DNA of 64,000 nt from Serratia sp. PL17 (GCF_017832355.1 NZ_JAFIBY010000001.1:558001-622000); one strand, 5' to 3'. Positions 34,672 through 44,744 are shown, numbered from the stretch's first letter. Made by a program: numbers and translations. Notes: a model not told the origin generated them from the sequence alone.

Positions 34672-36960
34672 ATGATTATCAGTCCTCCATTTCTGAGAGA
34701 GAAAGATGCCACACAGTCTGACGCAGACTGGATTGAAGCGATGATGCCTGTCAACTCTCGCCGGGGATATCCTCTCAATGCATCAGAGTCCTGGCATGGG
34801 GGCATCCATATATCACATACGGATGCAGGCACAACGTCGGAGAAAGTGAGGGCAATCGCTGACGGGACCGTGATGTCGTTCCGCAAGCCCTCTCCGCCAG
34901 AGAAAAGAGATCAGTTCCCACTGAAGTATGCCCCTATCAGGGGAACGGATGATGGCTATGTTTTATTGAAACATGAGACAGAAATAGGTTCCGGAGAGGA
35001 GAGTAAGGTAGTTTTTTACTCTCTGTATATGCATCTGAAGTTTCTGGAAGCAGAGATAAAAACTGACGTCAAAATCTACCGTAAAGATCCGCTAGGCTCC
35101 TCCGGAATGACTGACGGCCAGAATGAATTTCACTTCCAGGTTTTCTGCGATGATGACAACATCAGTAAACTGACGGGACGAAAAACGAAGGAACTGGATA
35201 TTTCGAAAGACGGTCGCACCGATGCGGTTTACGGTGATATCCATTTTTATCTGCCAGCAGGAACAAAATTTTATGACAAGCCTCCGGCAGATAACAGTAC
35301 TTCCATCACCGGACTTTGTGAACGCTATACCAGCAATGCGCCTCTGTATGCCAGCATGACTCTGGCACAAGGCAACTGTACGATGGTGACCCGGAAAAAA
35401 AATACGCAAATTGACGGTAAGTATGATCTGCTGGGTGAGCCGCTGGTTAACGTCGATGGTGAAGACTACGAATACAATCTTTATAAAACTGCTATGCGGA
35501 ATTATAAGGAGAGCCCCAGCGCCGGGTTTGAATTGCTTCGTTTTGGCCGGGTTATCAATACGGATAATGAAACACTGGTGCCAGCAGACGCGCCATTATG
35601 GATGACGATCAGTTATCCGGGGGGAACTGGGGTGGTAAATCTTGCCGATCCCAGCATTAAAAAGTTTAGCGATGCCGATTTTCCTCACTGGACGGGATGG
35701 CTGCTGGTTGATGATGACAAAGATACCCACAGCCAGTGTAATTCGGCGATCATCAGAAAGTTACAGGAAGAGGGCAGGTACGAGGCTCAAAGTGACAGAC
35801 TTATTTGCTGTTTACCGTTCGAATGGGAAAAAAGCACTATTGATGACAGGTATAAATGGTTGATGACCGGTCTGCCCTGGGAGAAGTGCACATCGGAAAA
35901 TACGGCAACGTGGAAGATGCCAGGCACGCAGGAATCTAAGGATCGGGTACTCATGAGTGAAGAGGATTATGGCAAGTTTAAACAGCACGCAGAAGCGCTA
36001 TGTTTTGATTCCGGAACTCTCGGGAGCGGAAAACTGTGGCATTTTGAGTCAAAGATGTTTATTTCCCATTTTCGTAAATGTAACTGGCTCAGTCGAGAAG
36101 AATTTAAACAAGTTGTACCTCGTAATATAATCAGGCCTTCGGGTTCTCGCTATAATTGGGAGCCAGTCACGTTTCATGAAGGTGACACATCTGTTTTCTC
36201 AAGGCATTATCCAATGCTGAATAAGATGTTTAGAAAATATTGTATAAACACACCTTCCCGGTTGGTGAGTTTTTTAGGGAATTCAGTACAGGAAACTAAA
36301 TGGCTGAGTGTAACTAGAGAAGATTATCGTTATTCTGCTACAGACGAAAATGGGCATAGATACCATTATAACATTTGGTATTTTCCTTGGTACGGCAGGG
36401 GGTTCTTACAGTTAACTAACCCTGATAATTTTTATAAATATTTTACATATCGGGGAAGAACATTTAATAAAGATGTTCGGGACGAATTGGTCAGTGACTA
36501 CAGAAAGGTCCAAGGAGATCGTGCTCTCAGGGAACGGGAAAAAAGATTAGATAACAGGGTTTTATATGATAGACAACATCCTGGACTTGAGCCAGAAGTG
36601 GTGTCTTGGCGTGAAGATGTCGATATTGGAGTATTCGACCCGGCCGATAGCGCAGGATTTTATTGGTCATTAACTGGTATGGCAAAATATGCCGATGAGA
36701 CTCATGAACTACAGCGACAGGCTGTGACTGCAGGGCATGGTATTAGGATCTATTATCGTAGCCCAGCATTCTGGCGGGCGAGTGCAACAGTGAACTTGCC
36801 AGGAGCTATCAGCAGACGAAATTATCAAGGGATAAATGGATTTATAGAACGTTGCTGTGCATATACTTGTGCTTTGGCTGTGTTGACAGAAATAAAATTC
36901 CCAGACGAAAACAATGCGTTTACTTTAGATAAACCTGAAGGGATTGTGTTAAGGAGATAA
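34672..36960 (+). CDS. T6SS effector: M23-like domain joined to GH19-like lysozyme domain
   Basis: The 762-residue product is placed as VgrG cargo. Residues about 25-160 resemble an M23/LytM peptidase: WHGGIHISH (His42, His46), IADGTVMSF, YSLYMHL (His121), GSSGMTDGQ and EFHFQV (His154). The usual aspartate of HxxxD is His46, and the first histidine of HxH is Glu152, so the metal site is altered. A middle region of about 340 residues is unassigned. Residues about 520-700 resemble GH19 chitinase/lysozyme: NSVQETKWLSVTREDYRYSA (candidate catalytic Glu541) and WYGRGFLQLTNP (573 on). The likely target is peptidoglycan in the periplasm. Composition turns AT-rich towards the 3' end. No DUF4123 adaptor gene is present. 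Confidence 0.75.
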   Translation: MIISPPFLREKDATQSDADWIEAMMPVNSRRGYPLNASESWHGGIHISHTDAGTTSEKVRAIADGTVMSFRKPSPPEKRDQFPLKYAPIRGTDDGYVLLKHETEIGSGEESKVVFYSLYMHLKFLEAEIKTDVKIYRKDPLGSSGMTDGQNEFHFQVFCDDDNISKLTGRKTKELDISKDGRTDAVYGDIHFYLPAGTKFYDKPPADNSTSITGLCERYTSNAPLYASMTLAQGNCTMVTRKKNTQIDGKYDLLGEPLVNVDGEDYEYNLYKTAMRNYKESPSAGFELLRFGRVINTDNETLVPADAPLWMTISYPGGTGVVNLADPSIKKFSDADFPHWTGWLLVDDDKDTHSQCNSAIIRKLQEEGRYEAQSDRLICCLPFEWEKSTIDDRYKWLMTGLPWEKCTSENTATWKMPGTQESKDRVLMSEEDYGKFKQHAEALCFDSGTLGSGKLWHFESKMFISHFRKCNWLSREEFKQVVPRNIIRPSGSRYNWEPVTFHEGDTSVFSRHYPMLNKMFRKYCINTPSRLVSFLGNSVQETKWLSVTREDYRYSATDENGHRYHYNIWYFPWYGRGFLQLTNPDNFYKYFTYRGRTFNKDVRDELVSDYRKVQGDRALREREKRLDNRVLYDRQHPGLEPEVVSWREDVDIGVFDPADSAGFYWSLTGMAKYADETHELQRQAVTAGHGIRIYYRSPAFWRASATVNLPGAISRRNYQGINGFIERCCAYTCALAVLTEIKFPDENNAFTLDKPEGIVLRR

Positions 36961-36963
36961 GAG

Positions 36964-37668
36964 ATGAAAATTAAATATTTTGCTTTTTTTATATTTTTTA
37001 TTTGTAAGTTCGCTTTTTCAGATATTAATCCTGAAATAAACATACCCTCTGATTTTAATAGTGATAAATTCATAGTAAGAGAAATTAATGACAATTCGTC
37101 AGTTTCCTACAATACTGTAGAGTCTAGCGGTTGTAGTAATATAAAATTTAAAGAATATGAGTCTTCCTCTAAAAATAAAGTAAACACAGAAAGTGATAAT
37201 TCCGCGGACACATTCCCGGTCAATACTTGGGTCTGTTTATCGTCCGATACTATCTACGGTAACGGGTATGACAGAAGTATGAATGAAAGAATTGTTTATT
37301 CGAGAAGTAAATCTTTATGGGTTAAAGAAAACAATAAAAAGTCTGACATTATTCCTTCGGATCAAGATGGACCTTACAAGCCGCTGAAGTTATACAATAT
37401 CAAAGCAAAGAATACTAAGGGGTATGTTGTATTTGATGAGAATCTTACAAAGGATGATAAAGAAACCTATAAAAATGCAAAGGAACTGGTTAGTTTTTGC
37501 TTAGTTCAAGATTCTACCTATAACGCACTTTGCGGCTCAGGTAGTCTTGCCTCAGATAGTGGCCTGATCCCTTACGTATTAAAGACTCTTGAAAGTATGG
37601 AAATAGGTCTGAACAATAAAGTGAATGAAAAAATATTGAATGACTGCAACGAAGATAAGGTTAAATAA
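36964..37668 (+). CDS. secreted protein, candidate periplasmic immunity for the lysozyme effector
   Basis: The 234-residue product has a clear signal peptide (MKIKYFAFFIFFICKFAFS, cleavage about residue 19), no lipobox and five later cysteines (near SSGCS, WVCLS, SFCLV, ALCGS and NDCNE). It is strongly AT-rich and starts 3 bp after the effector stop. Periplasmic location and tight coupling are what an immunity protein against a cell-wall hydrolase needs. The family is not recognised, so the role is inferred from position. Confidence 0.6.
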   Translation: MKIKYFAFFIFFICKFAFSDINPEINIPSDFNSDKFIVREINDNSSVSYNTVESSGCSNIKFKEYESSSKNKVNTESDNSADTFPVNTWVCLSSDTIYGNGYDRSMNERIVYSRSKSLWVKENNKKSDIIPSDQDGPYKPLKLYNIKAKNTKGYVVFDENLTKDDKETYKNAKELVSFCLVQDSTYNALCGSGSLASDSGLIPYVLKTLESMEIGLNNKVNEKILNDCNEDKVK

Positions 37669-38371
37669 AAATATTATCGGTGGTTTTTTTGTGTTAGTTA
37701 GTTCGTTATGTTTTCTGCTCCTGTGGCTAAAACTGAAAGGGTATTAGTAATAAATAAATTAAGTGAATTATGCCGACTATGTCGTTGATACTATTAATTG
37801 GGAATGTATGAATAATGAAATTCACAAAATTTTTTCTCTCCACGGTGAGTGGGTTGGTATCAAATTTGACTTTTTACATTCTCTGCGTTTTTTATCGACA
37901 AGTTATTGTCTTGCAAAGGATGATGTTGACAAAAAATCTGTTTCAATGTGTTCTATGTTTCGCACTAATGCATTTCATAATGTGTGTGAAACTATTGGTG
38001 TTAAAGCCAGTAAAGATAATTAATACATTCTTCTAACGGGTTCCAGTGATGTAAATTATTCTTCGGGTGACGATAGGTTAGCAATCGATGGGCATGCTTA
38101 TATTTTAAATGACACTCTTTTAAAACTAGATTCCTTGATTATATTCAGCATGAAAAATGACAGGACAACTGGCGAGGTTATATATTTAAGTAAATCTAAT
38201 AGTGTCGTCGGAGGGATGTTTTATCGTGGTATTTCTAGAAATGGATTTCCTGATGTAAATGTCATTTATATTAATGGTGATGGTCACGTTAGTCATTTTC
38301 ATGCAACAGTAATCCCTGAATGCCTGAGCCATTTCCCTAAAAGTGTTTTGTCCAAGATATATACTGGGTAG
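37640..38371 (+). pseudogene. decayed second secreted (immunity-like) gene
   Basis: An ATG at 37640, overlapping the previous gene, starts a signal-like peptide (NIIGGFFVLVSSLCFLL). The mature part then continues in another frame (FSAPVAKTERVLVINKLSEL, from 37708) and returns to the first frame at 37763 (NYADYVVDTINWECMNNEIH), with a TAA at 38021-38023 before the frame runs on to 38371 (ending HFPKSVLSKIYTG). So there are two frameshifts and one nonsense codon. Composition is like the intact neighbour. It may be an orphan immunity gene whose effector was lost; direct similarity to the intact neighbour is not evident by eye. Confidence 0.55.
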
Positions 38372-38468
38372 AAGTTTTGACTATGCATTGTTGAACCAAG
38401 TTTTATTACGATGAGTGTTTCTCACAATCATAAAATTAGTTTGTGGTATTTTTATATCGAGATAATTA

Positions 38469-39677
38469 ATGTCGTATTCCCTTAAGCATCTTCCTGAATG
38501 TTATCCACGGCCAGTTCCACCAAAAACATCACGTTGGTTTGCCGTATTGGTGGCGATGTTGGTCATCAGCGTGATCCTCATGCGTATATTCGGACGATAC
38601 ATCGATAATAGCCACTTCTGGATGTTTGCTATTGGCACGCCAGTGGTTTTGTGGATTGTAACTTTCAGTTTTCGAATGTGGATCTGGTCACTACAGGACA
38701 GTAAAGCGAATGGTTTTGACCGGCGTCGGGAGCGTTGGATCTTAAGTGAGACCCGTAAAGCACGCCGTGCGCTTCAGGTGCTGAATACGACATTTATTAC
38801 TGCCCATCAGGAAGATGAACAAGCTTCTGTTGCCGTTGATATGCTCAATAACCACAGCATTATCATTTCGCAGTCGGACTGGAAAGGCGACAAAAGCAGG
38901 AGGCTGAGCCGTATTACGATTGAGCCAGAAGATACTCCTGAATTGGTCACCTCGCGTCTGTTCTCTGAACTCATTGCTAATTTGCCAGTTGACCAGTTTT
39001 CGGAAAACACCTCGCTTGTTGTCATCCTTGATGCCTCTTCATCTCTGTCATTCCCTGCTGTTCGGGATATTTGGCAGGAAGCCTGGCAGGAGAGCGGCAT
39101 AACCTGCGCTGTTGAATATGTAGACAGCAATGGACCGCGGGTAGTCAGCCACTGGCTGGATCACCGCATTAAAGATGAAGCGATGTTATTGATTGTTGGT
39201 CTCCAGATTGATCCGGTTGTTTCAAACAATACTGCTGAAGCAGTCGTTGCTCTGCTTCTTGGCAACCGCCTGACACAGGAGGCGCTCGAACCTCTCGCGT
39301 TGCTGCATCGACCAGATGCTGCTCCATCAGGTGAACTGCGTGGGGGGATGAGCATGGCTGCCTATAACGTCCCGCTCAAAGAAAATATCGTGAAAAATTT
39401 ATGGCTTGCCGGGCTGACGGGTGAGCAGCGCGCAGAAGCGATCGCGTGCCAGAATGCACATCCTGCGCAGTCTGTAGAGGACGAAGCCGTTATTTCGCTT
39501 GATACATCCATGGGGCATGCCGGAGCCGCAGCCCCCTGGCTGGCTATCGCTGCCGCCACTGAAATCGCCCGACAAACACAGTCACTGCAGATGATTATCT
39601 GCGGTGATACCACGCAGAATGTGCTGTGGAGCACGCTCATTACCCCGATTGCTTCCCGACAGGAGATGGATCCGTGA
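38469..39677 (+). CDS. T6SS accessory membrane protein encoded before tssM
   Basis: The 402-residue product has two membrane spans near the N-terminus (about residues 23-42 and 50-73) and a soluble remainder containing SLVVILDASSSLSFPAVRDI and AAAPWLAIAAATEIARQTQS. Proteins of this kind occur upstream of tssM in Klebsiella/Enterobacter-type T6SS clusters; I do not know a defined role. The stop codon overlaps the GTG start of tssM, so both are probably translated together and may interact in the inner membrane. Confidence 0.65.
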   Translation: MSYSLKHLPECYPRPVPPKTSRWFAVLVAMLVISVILMRIFGRYIDNSHFWMFAIGTPVVLWIVTFSFRMWIWSLQDSKANGFDRRRERWILSETRKARRALQVLNTTFITAHQEDEQASVAVDMLNNHSIIISQSDWKGDKSRRLSRITIEPEDTPELVTSRLFSELIANLPVDQFSENTSLVVILDASSSLSFPAVRDIWQEAWQESGITCAVEYVDSNGPRVVSHWLDHRIKDEAMLLIVGLQIDPVVSNNTAEAVVALLLGNRLTQEALEPLALLHRPDAAPSGELRGGMSMAAYNVPLKENIVKNLWLAGLTGEQRAEAIACQNAHPAQSVEDEAVISLDTSMGHAGAAAPWLAIAAATEIARQTQSLQMIICGDTTQNVLWSTLITPIASRQEMDP

Positions 39678-42600
39678 AGCTACCTTTAGCACCGAAGACT
39701 ACGGAAGGCTGCTATCTTGCTGTCGCATTGATTTTCTTTTTGCTGTTAGCCGTTATGACGTTCATGGTCTGGAAGCATCCGGATGTTGCCGGGATTGAAG
39801 ACGATAGTCAGCAGCAAATTTACTGGCTTATCGCCGGCGGATGTATTTCAGGCTGTGCCCTTATCGTATCAGTGGTGCTCCTGGCGGCGGTACGTAGTGC
39901 CGGGAAACAGGAGTTTAATGCGCTTATCGACAACACCAGCGGCGATGATGAGAAAAAGAAGCGGGAAAATGATAAAGCGCCTGTTCACCCTGCGGTGGCC
40001 ATGTGTAACAAGATTCGGGCGCATCTCCGCTCCCGTATTGGTCTTTACTGGCGTCGTAAAACCCGTCTGCTGCTGATCACTGGCGATGAGGCGGCAATCG
40101 AACTACTGGTACCCGGCTTGCAGGAAAACCAGTGGCTGGAGGGTAACCGTACCGTTCTGATTTATGGCGGCAGCCTGACGGCAGAGTCGGATAAGGAAAA
40201 ATACACCGTGCTGCGTAAACTGCGCCGCGGGCGTCCGCTGGACGGAATTGTGCGCGTTATGCCACAGTCGCTTAACCTGACCCCACAAATCAGTGACAAC
40301 GATTTACGCGGACTGGAAAAAATCAGTGAATTACTGCGCTATTCTGCACCGGTCTGGCTTTGGCAACTGTGTGACAGCACCTGGTCGCAGGCAAAACGCA
40401 CTGAACAGACGGTAGGGGCCAGTTTCCCGCTGCGTGCGAAAGCCGACGAGATTACCCGCCAGCTTGAGCTGATGCTGCCGGCCCTGCGAACGCAGGGGGT
40501 GAGTCAGGTCGCTGAGAGCAACAGTCACGACTTCCTGCTGCGACAGGGCCAGCACCTCAACGACGGCGGTATCGCCCGCTGGGTTCAGCAACTGATGCCA
40601 TGGCTGGCTGCTTCCCAACAGCGTGTTCCACTGCGTGGCCTGATGTTCAGCCTGCCGGAGAATAAACCAACCGATATCGCAGGGGGAACCACCGACGCTG
40701 AGAAATATATCCCGGAATCACAGCGCCATGCGCTGACCCTGCCGGTGACCTGGCAGGGTATCGTAGATGACTGCACCCGCGTGCGTGGCCGCCGTGTCGG
40801 TATGGCGTGGGAACAGACGCTTGCATGGACGCTGATGGCGATTATCGTTGTCTGGGGGGCGGGGATGCTGCTGTCGTTTGTGGTTAACCGGTCGCAGATA
40901 GTTTCTGTCGCCGAACAGGCTCACGCTCTGGTGGAACACCCTTCCGTTTCGGATTACCAGCTCACGGCCCTACATACGCTGCGTAATGATGCAGGCCGCC
41001 TGCAGCACCGTATTCAGGAAGGCGCGCCCTGGTACCAGCGTTTCGGTCTGGATCATAACCAGCAACTGCTCGACGCGGTGCTGCCCTGGTACGGCGTGGC
41101 GAACAACCACCTGATTCGTGACCCGGCAAATGCCGCTCTGACGCAAAAGCTCAATGCGCTGGCAGGCTCCGCACCTGGCAGCGACCAGCGGGCCCAACTG
41201 GCGAAGCCGGGCTATGACCAACTGAAAGCCTGGCTGATGATGGCCCGCCCGGATAAGGCAGACGGCGCGTATTACGCTCGGACCCTGAAAGTCGTGCAGC
41301 CGACGCGAATGGGTATTTCAACCGGCCTGTGGCAAAGCCTGTCGCCGGATCTCTGGGCCTTCTACATCACCGAACTGCCAAAGCAGCCACAGTGGAAAAT
41401 CACACCGGATGCACAGCTGGTGAGCCAGAGCCGTCAGGTGCTGCTCCAGCAGATTGGACGCCGTAATGCCGAAAGCACGCTGTATGAAAACATGCTCAAA
41501 TCCGTTCGCCGCAACTTTGCGGATGTCTCCCTGGAAGACATGACCAGCGGCACCGATGCCCGCCGCCTGTTCACCACCGAAGAAGTGGTGCCGGGGATGT
41601 TCACCCGCCAGGCCTGGGAAGGGGGGATTCAGCAGGCTATCGAAAAGGCCGCAAATTCCCGCCGGGATGAAATTGACTGGGTGCTGAGTGACAGCCGAAA
41701 AGCCATCTCCTCAGACCTGTCGCCGGAAGCCCTGAAAGCACGCCTGACGCAACGTTATTTCACAGACTTTGCTGGCAGCTGGCTGAGCTTTCTCAACAGC
41801 CTGCGACTTAACCCCGCAAACAATATTGCTGACGTTACTGACCAGCTGACGCTGATGAGTGACGTCCGGCAGTCGCCGCTGATTGCGCTGATGAACACGA
41901 TCGCCTGGCAGGGGCAGACCGGGCAGAAAAGCGAAGGGCTGTCTGACTCCATCATCAGGTCAGCCAAAGACCTGGTGGGCGGAAGTGATAAACCGGCCAT
42001 TGACCAGACGGCATCCGGTCCACAGGGGCCAATGGATGAAACCTTTGGACCGCTGCTGACCCTGATGGGCAAAAACACCGGCAGCAACGTGATGTCGGCC
42101 GATACCTCGCTCAGCCTGCAGACGTATCTGACCCGCATCACCCGTGTTCGTCTGCGCCTGCAGCAGGTCGCCAGCGCCTCAGATCCGCAGGAGATGATGC
42201 AGACCCTGGCCCAGACGGTGTTCCAGGGAAAAAGTGTCGACCTGACCGACACCCAACAGTATGGCAGTCTGATTTCGGCAAGTCTTGGTGAAGAATGGAG
42301 TGGCTTTGGTAGCACGATGTTTGTGCAACCGCTGACCCAGGCCTGGGAGACCGTGCTCCAGCCCTCGGCGGCGAGCCTGAATGATAAATGGAGCCGTTCG
42401 GTGGTGGCGAACTGGCACACCGCCTTTGACGGGCGTTTTCCGTTTGCAGCGAGTAAAAGTGATGCCTCTCTGCCGATGCTGGCTGAGTTTTTGCGCAAGG
42501 ACAGCGGACGTATTGAGCGCTTCCTGACGGCAGAGCTCAGTGGTGTGTTGCACAAAGAGGGCAGCCAGTGGGTACCGGATAAGGTCAACAGCCGGGGACT

Positions 42601-43138
42601 GAGTTTTAACCCGGCCTTCCTGCGGGCCATTAACCAACTGAGCCAGCTGTCAGATATTCTGTTCACCGATGGCAGCCAGGGCATTAGCTTTGAGCTGCAG
42701 GCGCGCCCTGTACCGCAGGTGGTGGAAACCCAATTGACCATTGATGGCCAGCCGCTGCACTACTTCAATCAGATGGCTGACTGGCAGAGCTTCCGCTGGC
42801 CAGGAGACACTTACAAGCCGGGGACAATGCTGACCTGGACCACGGTCAACGCCGGTGCGCGGTTGTTCGGGGATTACAGCGGGACCTGGGGTTTCATCCG
42901 CTGGCTGGAGCAGGGCAAACGTCAGCAACTCGACCGCAGCCAGTGGATGATGAGTTTTACTGCACCGGATGGTCGCACATTGCAGTGGGTGCTGCGTTCC
43001 CAACTGGGAAAAGGCCCGCTGGCGCTGCTTGATCTTCGAGGGTTCACCTTACCGGACCAGATTTTCAGTGTGGACAGCGCCGCTACGGCGCAGGCACTGA
43101 TGAGTTCAGGAAGCAGTGACATGGACGGAGTGGAATAA
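39674..43138 (+). CDS. tssM: T6SS membrane complex protein TssM (IcmF)
   Basis: TssM spans the inner membrane and periplasm and forms the core of the TssJLM channel. From the GTG at 39674 (GTGA overlap, AGGAGATGG upstream) the product is 1154 residues with two N-terminal spans, a cytoplasmic domain, a third span near residue 382 (MAIIVVWGAGMLLSFVV) and a long periplasmic region. The place of the Walker A motif reads LLLITGDEAAIELL, with no GxxxxGKT, so ATP binding is unlikely. Walker-less TssM proteins are known from some enterobacterial systems. Confidence 0.92.
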   Translation: MKLPLAPKTTEGCYLAVALIFFLLLAVMTFMVWKHPDVAGIEDDSQQQIYWLIAGGCISGCALIVSVVLLAAVRSAGKQEFNALIDNTSGDDEKKKRENDKAPVHPAVAMCNKIRAHLRSRIGLYWRRKTRLLLITGDEAAIELLVPGLQENQWLEGNRTVLIYGGSLTAESDKEKYTVLRKLRRGRPLDGIVRVMPQSLNLTPQISDNDLRGLEKISELLRYSAPVWLWQLCDSTWSQAKRTEQTVGASFPLRAKADEITRQLELMLPALRTQGVSQVAESNSHDFLLRQGQHLNDGGIARWVQQLMPWLAASQQRVPLRGLMFSLPENKPTDIAGGTTDAEKYIPESQRHALTLPVTWQGIVDDCTRVRGRRVGMAWEQTLAWTLMAIIVVWGAGMLLSFVVNRSQIVSVAEQAHALVEHPSVSDYQLTALHTLRNDAGRLQHRIQEGAPWYQRFGLDHNQQLLDAVLPWYGVANNHLIRDPANAALTQKLNALAGSAPGSDQRAQLAKPGYDQLKAWLMMARPDKADGAYYARTLKVVQPTRMGISTGLWQSLSPDLWAFYITELPKQPQWKITPDAQLVSQSRQVLLQQIGRRNAESTLYENMLKSVRRNFADVSLEDMTSGTDARRLFTTEEVVPGMFTRQAWEGGIQQAIEKAANSRRDEIDWVLSDSRKAISSDLSPEALKARLTQRYFTDFAGSWLSFLNSLRLNPANNIADVTDQLTLMSDVRQSPLIALMNTIAWQGQTGQKSEGLSDSIIRSAKDLVGGSDKPAIDQTASGPQGPMDETFGPLLTLMGKNTGSNVMSADTSLSLQTYLTRITRVRLRLQQVASASDPQEMMQTLAQTVFQGKSVDLTDTQQYGSLISASLGEEWSGFGSTMFVQPLTQAWETVLQPSAASLNDKWSRSVVANWHTAFDGRFPFAASKSDASLPMLAEFLRKDSGRIERFLTAELSGVLHKEGSQWVPDKVNSRGLSFNPAFLRAINQLSQLSDILFTDGSQGISFELQARPVPQVVETQLTIDGQPLHYFNQMADWQSFRWPGDTYKPGTMLTWTTVNAGARLFGDYSGTWGFIRWLEQGKRQQLDRSQWMMSFTAPDGRTLQWVLRSQLGKGPLALLDLRGFTLPDQIFSVDSAATAQALMSSGSSDMDGVE

Positions 43139-43142
43139 CACA

Positions 43143-44744
43143 ATGAGCACACTGCATAATCTTGTGACTGCCTGTCAGGCTGATGAAACCCAACTGAAGC
43201 AACAGGCACAGGCGCGTACGGAGAGTTGGCATCGCTGGACTTCCCCCGTCAGCGACAGTCACCCGACCGGTGAAGATCCCGGATACGACGATGACTTCCA
43301 GAGGATCCGGGAAGAGGTCAATAAACTCTCCGGCATCGATACAGCGCTGATTTGCCAACTGACGGAAAAGCTGCTCACCACCTCGGCACAGGACATCCGT
43401 GTTGCCACCTATTACTGCTGGGCGCGCCTGCATCAGGAGGGTGAGGCCGGGTTCGCCGAAGGGCTGGCGTTGCTGGCCGGGATGCTGCAACACTTTGGCA
43501 CGCAGCTGCACCCGCAGCGCGATCGCAGCCGTAAAGCGGCTCTGGAGTGGCTGGCGGGTTCCCGCGTGCTCGACAGCCTGTCGATGTATCCGGAAGTCGT
43601 GGCCGATGATGCACAGCATACTGTCGGCGCGCTGTTGCTTATCCAGGGATGTCTGGAGGCAGAGCCGGAGGCATCACGGCCAGAGCTGAATGCGCTTTAC
43701 AGTGCACTGGAGTCCCGTTTGATGAAAGCCGGCGGCGTGGATGCGGTAGTGCCGCAGAATGCCAGCGATACCCCACAGAATACTTATGCGTCCGACGCGA
43801 CGGGCAGCACCGCACCGGTTCTGGGCCGGGTCACTTCCGGCCAGGATTTGCTGGCACAGGCCCGCACCCTGACGGGATATCTGCGTGAGCAACCCGATGG
43901 CTGGCTGGCCGCACATCGGCTGATGAAAAGCCTGCGTCATGACACCCTGAGTGCTATTCCGGCCCCGGATGCACAAGGAAAAACGCGCATCGAACCGCCG
44001 CGCGCTGACCAGCGGGCCATGCTCAAACGCCTGTATCTGCAACAGAGCTGGCTGGAGATACTGGAGCAGGCAGACAGCGCCTTTTCGCGTGGTGCCAACC
44101 ACCTCTGGCTGGATTTGCAGTGGTATATCCACCAGGCCCTGATGAAGTCGGGGCAGGATGTGCTGGCTGATATCATCGCCGCCGACCTGAAAGGGCTGCT
44201 GCGCCGCCTTACCGGGCTTGAAACCCTGGCTTTTAATGACGGTACGCCGTTTGCTGATGAGGTCACGCTGAACTGGATAAATCAGAGCGTGCTGGACGAT
44301 ATGTCAGGCTGGCGGGATGAGCCGGTCAGTGCCGTCGGTGAGACGGATAACGATATCCTGGCCCTCGAGCCGGAAGCGCTGGAGAAAGCGGACACTGATG
44401 GTCTGGATGCCACGCTCCACTGGTTGCAGACACGGCCGGGTACCGACTCTGCAAAAGATAAATGGTTGCTGCGTCTGCTGATGGCCCGTGTAGCCGAGCA
44501 AAAGGGCAAAAATGAACTGGCGCTGCATCTGCTCGGTGAGCTCGATGGTGCAGCTCAGACAATCACCCTCACGCAGTGGACGCCGGCGCTGTTGTTTGAA
44601 GTGAAATCGCGCCGCCTCAGACTGCTGCGTATGAAAGCCACACGCAGTGAAACCGATAAATCACGGCTTCAGCCTGAGATGGATTTGCTTCTGTCTGGTC
44701 TGATAGCGCTCGATCCGGCCAGCAGTGCAGTGCTTTGCGTATAA
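43143..44744 (+). CDS. tssA: T6SS assembly protein TssA
   Basis: TssA primes baseplate, tube and sheath polymerisation. The 533-residue product has the ImpA_N domain near the N-terminus (DYDDDF-like PGYDDDFQRIREEVNKLSG, then ATYYCWARLHQEGEAGFAEG) and a long C-terminal helical part (VasJ type). Start taken at MSTLHNLVTACQA; a frame 27 bp upstream overlaps tssM without a good ribosome site. Confidence 0.88.
   Translation: MSTLHNLVTACQADETQLKQQAQARTESWHRWTSPVSDSHPTGEDPGYDDDFQRIREEVNKLSGIDTALICQLTEKLLTTSAQDIRVATYYCWARLHQEGEAGFAEGLALLAGMLQHFGTQLHPQRDRSRKAALEWLAGSRVLDSLSMYPEVVADDAQHTVGALLLIQGCLEAEPEASRPELNALYSALESRLMKAGGVDAVVPQNASDTPQNTYASDATGSTAPVLGRVTSGQDLLAQARTLTGYLREQPDGWLAAHRLMKSLRHDTLSAIPAPDAQGKTRIEPPRADQRAMLKRLYLQQSWLEILEQADSAFSRGANHLWLDLQWYIHQALMKSGQDVLADIIAADLKGLLRRLTGLETLAFNDGTPFADEVTLNWINQSVLDDMSGWRDEPVSAVGETDNDILALEPEALEKADTDGLDATLHWLQTRPGTDSAKDKWLLRLLMARVAEQKGKNELALHLLGELDGAAQTITLTQWTPALLFEVKSRRLRLLRMKATRSETDKSRLQPEMDLLLSGLIALDPASSAVLCV

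Noticed and set aside
37815-38036. Frame starting MKFTKFFLSTVSGLVSN that looks like a signal peptide
   Set aside because: It lies in a different frame within the decayed secreted gene; hydrophobicity comes from T-rich sequence and there is no domain after it.
41755-42741. 328-codon minus-strand frame opposite tssM
   Set aside because: Shadow frame with Ser/Arg/Leu-rich product typical of antisense translation.
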